DNA of 39,796 bases from Trichomonas tenax. Taxonomy: Eukaryota > Parabasalia > Trichomonadida > Trichomonadidae. Below, piece after piece: positions 38,277-39,796 of this stretch (its first letter is position 1; every line of letters begins with the position of its first letter). A model generated the notes under the pieces. That model was not told the DNA's origin. It saw nothing but the letters and a program-made list of their open reading frames with translations, and made no database searches. The position numbers and the translations under genes are program-made. The stretch is from assembly GCA_023091735.1 (NCBI GenBank), contig JALKBU010000442.1, forward strand, positions 1 through 39,796, read 5' to 3'.

Positions 38277-39796
38277 TTATTTAGTTCTATACCAAGCATA
38301 CACTGTAATATATGGTGGCATATAATCTGTATTTTTAAATTCTGGATTATCATATATGTGTATAAATGAGTTTTTATTATCAAATGTTAATTCTGCTACC
38401 CAATAATCACCATGTGTCATAGCACCTGCTTTAAATCCACCAGAATTAGAATCTTGCCACATACAGTTGTGATTATGTTGTGGTAAATTATTAACAGATA
38501 TCTTTTTAGAACCACCTATTTGATTACTACTATTAGCACAATATAAGAATCTATCTGTAATTTGTGTCCAAACACCAAATCCAAATAAATCATATGGATT
38601 AGTATTATTCATAGATGTATAGATAGAACCTATTAGATATATAAATTCTAATATATCGTTATTTCTAATTCGCAAATGATTTTTAATATTTATATCATCT
38701 ACCTGTAATGATTCGAATTTATTATGTGTATGGTTAACATTAGATTTATTATTTAATTCTTCAATTATATTTAATCTATTATTCGAATTTGGATCCATAT
38801 ATATTATATCATTATTCGTAATCAGACATCCTGTAAACGTTGGTGGTTTAATTAAAGCTACTCCACCTTCTTCATAATTCCAAGGAGTGATTTTATTAAT
38901 TGATACAGTATCTAATTCTGTGTGTGTATGGTTCTTATCAGCTTTAGTATCTAAAACCTGTTCAACATCTATATTACCATCTTTACCTTTTATAATAATC
39001 GAAGTACACTCTAAACCATTAGTGAAAGATGGGATTACTAACTGTGGTTCTGGTAGAACTGTTTTCTCTGTTCCGTCATCATTCTTAATAACATAATCAT
39101 CTCTACCCTTTTTAACAAATCCTTTAATCTCATGTACATATATGATTTCGTTATTACCTTTATCTAGTTTGTTATCAAGTTTCGCACTAATATCGGTAAC
39201 ATAAGTTTTAATACTTTTAACATCTGTATCTTCGGCTTTATGTTTGAATAGTATATTCGTAATGTTTCGGAGATGTGCTATTAACATTAGAGATATAGTA
39301 TTATAATAAAGATTACTATTTCGATCAACACTAAACTTCTTACTTTCTATTCTATGTAAAACTTCATCTAATAGTAATTTAAAGGTTGTGTACAATCTAA
39401 TGATCTTTTCAAATAATTGGAAGTCTCGTGTATTAGCATCTCTTTCAACAATCCCATTCGATTTTAACTCTCTAGTCATTACAATTGGGAAATCGAACCA
39501 ATCTGGAGGTAATACTGTATCAAATAGTGTTATGTCAATTCTTACAGTGTTTAGATGTTCAGATGCGTCTTGTAATACATCCAATCCTTCAAAGTCTACA
39601 GCATCTGCTATTTCTGATAGTATACTATTAGCTTGATTTAATGTTGTAGATAATTCTTGGTATCCACCTGATATACGTCTTACGAAGTTACTAATCCTTT
39701 GAGAGAAGTTAGATCCAACATTACCAAAGCTATTAAACGTATCAGTTGCTAGATCCATACCAGTATCACCACCAATATAAGACCACAGAGCATTTA
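38277..39796 (-). CDS. Phage-tail-collar-like protein of probable Maverick/Polinton-type element (5' end beyond window)
   Basis: The frame is open from the window edge; the first ATG is at 39758 (493 residues from there), but 12 upstream codons (NALWSYIGGDTG) look coding, so the gene probably extends beyond. The N-terminal 130 residues are helical (QRISNFVRRISGGYQELSTT). The middle has repeated NHTHT/NHTHN steps with DTKAD/NKSNV spacers (about residues 270-350), like tail-fibre repeats. The C-terminus is a collar domain: GSIYTSMNNTNP, W-T-Q-I-T-D-R-F-L, GGSKKISVNNLPQHNHN and final YMPPYITVYAWYRTK. Such receptor-binding or tail-fibre-like proteins come from viral-type elements; Mavericks are abundant in trichomonads, so I infer one. 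Polymerase or integrase genes are not in the window. Base use is AT-rich and codons are unlike those of neighbouring genes. Confidence 0.7.
   Translation of the reverse strand, partial: NALWSYIGGDTGMDLATDTFNSFGNVGSNFSQRISNFVRRISGGYQELSTTLNQANSILSEIADAVDFEGLDVLQDASEHLNTVRIDITLFDTVLPPDWFDFPIVMTRELKSNGIVERDANTRDFQLFEKIIRLYTTFKLLLDEVLHRIESKKFSVDRNSNLYYNTISLMLIAHLRNITNILFKHKAEDTDVKSIKTYVTDISAKLDNKLDKGNNEIIYVHEIKGFVKKGRDDYVIKNDDGTEKTVLPEPQLVIPSFTNGLECTSIIIKGKDGNIDVEQVLDTKADKNHTHTELDTVSINKITPWNYEEGGVALIKPPTFTGCLITNNDIIYMDPNSNNRLNIIEELNNKSNVNHTHNKFESLQVDDINIKNHLRIRNNDILEFIYLIGSIYTSMNNTNPYDLFGFGVWTQITDRFLYCANSSNQIGGSKKISVNNLPQHNHNCMWQDSNSGGFKAGAMTHGDYWVAELTFDNKNSFIHIYDNPEFKNTDYMPPYITVYAWYRTK

Noticed and set aside
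38277..39796. Bacteriophage or bacterial contamination because of the tail-collar domain
   Set aside because: Base composition is AT-rich and continuous with the eukaryotic sequence, there are no ribosome binding sites or phage gene neighbours, and the same domain appears at the other end of the window.
1..39796. CRISPR arrays, rRNA, tRNA or other RNA genes
   Set aside because: I saw no regularly spaced direct repeats and no sequence resembling rRNA or complete tRNA cloverleaves.

Overview
The window is AT-rich nuclear DNA from a parabasalid protist, most likely Tritrichomonas or a close relative of Trichomonas. The signs are short, apparently intronless genes on both strands, a eukaryotic gene set (eL31, uS14, an MTR4 helicase, a FOR20-like and a CFAP100-like flagellar protein, a KANSL2-like zinc-finger protein, an N-myristoylated EF-hand protein), decayed surface-protein genes of trichomonad type, and TAAA overlapping several stop codons. 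The species call is an inference from gene content; no rRNA or other marker is present.

Left part (1-9.7 kb): the window opens inside the 3' end of a gene for a protein with a phage-tail-collar-like C-terminus, probably part of a Maverick/Polinton-type element. About 4.7 kb without recognisable genes follows, with GC-rich hairpins, a strongly strand-asymmetric A-rich/T-rich block and lysine-rich coding debris. A protein kinase pseudogene with two frameshifts lies at 4919-5805. A 783-bp fold-back element with 284-bp identical arms and flanking TA dinucleotides lies at 7696-8478.

Middle part (9.7-25.9 kb): this is a zone of surface and secretory genes. It holds a small two-TM protein, a secreted F5/8C (discoidin-like) protein, three GT61-family glycosyltransferase genes (one intact, one damaged by a local frame change, one lacking an N-terminal ATG), a beta-helix-type surface protein pseudogene kept in one frame but with five stops, and a frameshifted glycine-rich/cysteine-rich surface protein. 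Between them are a small coiled-coil protein, a KANSL2-like zinc-finger protein, a tail-anchored small protein, an EF-hand protein and a serine-rich coiled-coil protein.

Right part (26-37 kb): this is a dense housekeeping block. It contains MTR4, a long coiled-coil protein divergent from it, a tail-anchored protein, eL31, FOR20-like and CFAP100-like flagellar genes whose 5' ends overlap head to head, uS14 (57 codons) and a WD40 protein. Several short motifs recur next to gene starts: GCGGTTT(T)GGCC before both ribosomal protein genes, TTTTGYCATGTAAA-like boxes in several intergenic regions, and AAAAGTGAC/GTCACTTTT close to many start codons.

The window ends (38.3-39.8 kb) in a second, different tail-collar-like gene on the opposite strand, so both edges lie in the same class of mobile or viral-type sequence, with both genes' 3' ends facing inwards. 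Some proteins shown with early starts begin only at TTG, GTG or no ATG; I moved those starts to the first credible ATG.
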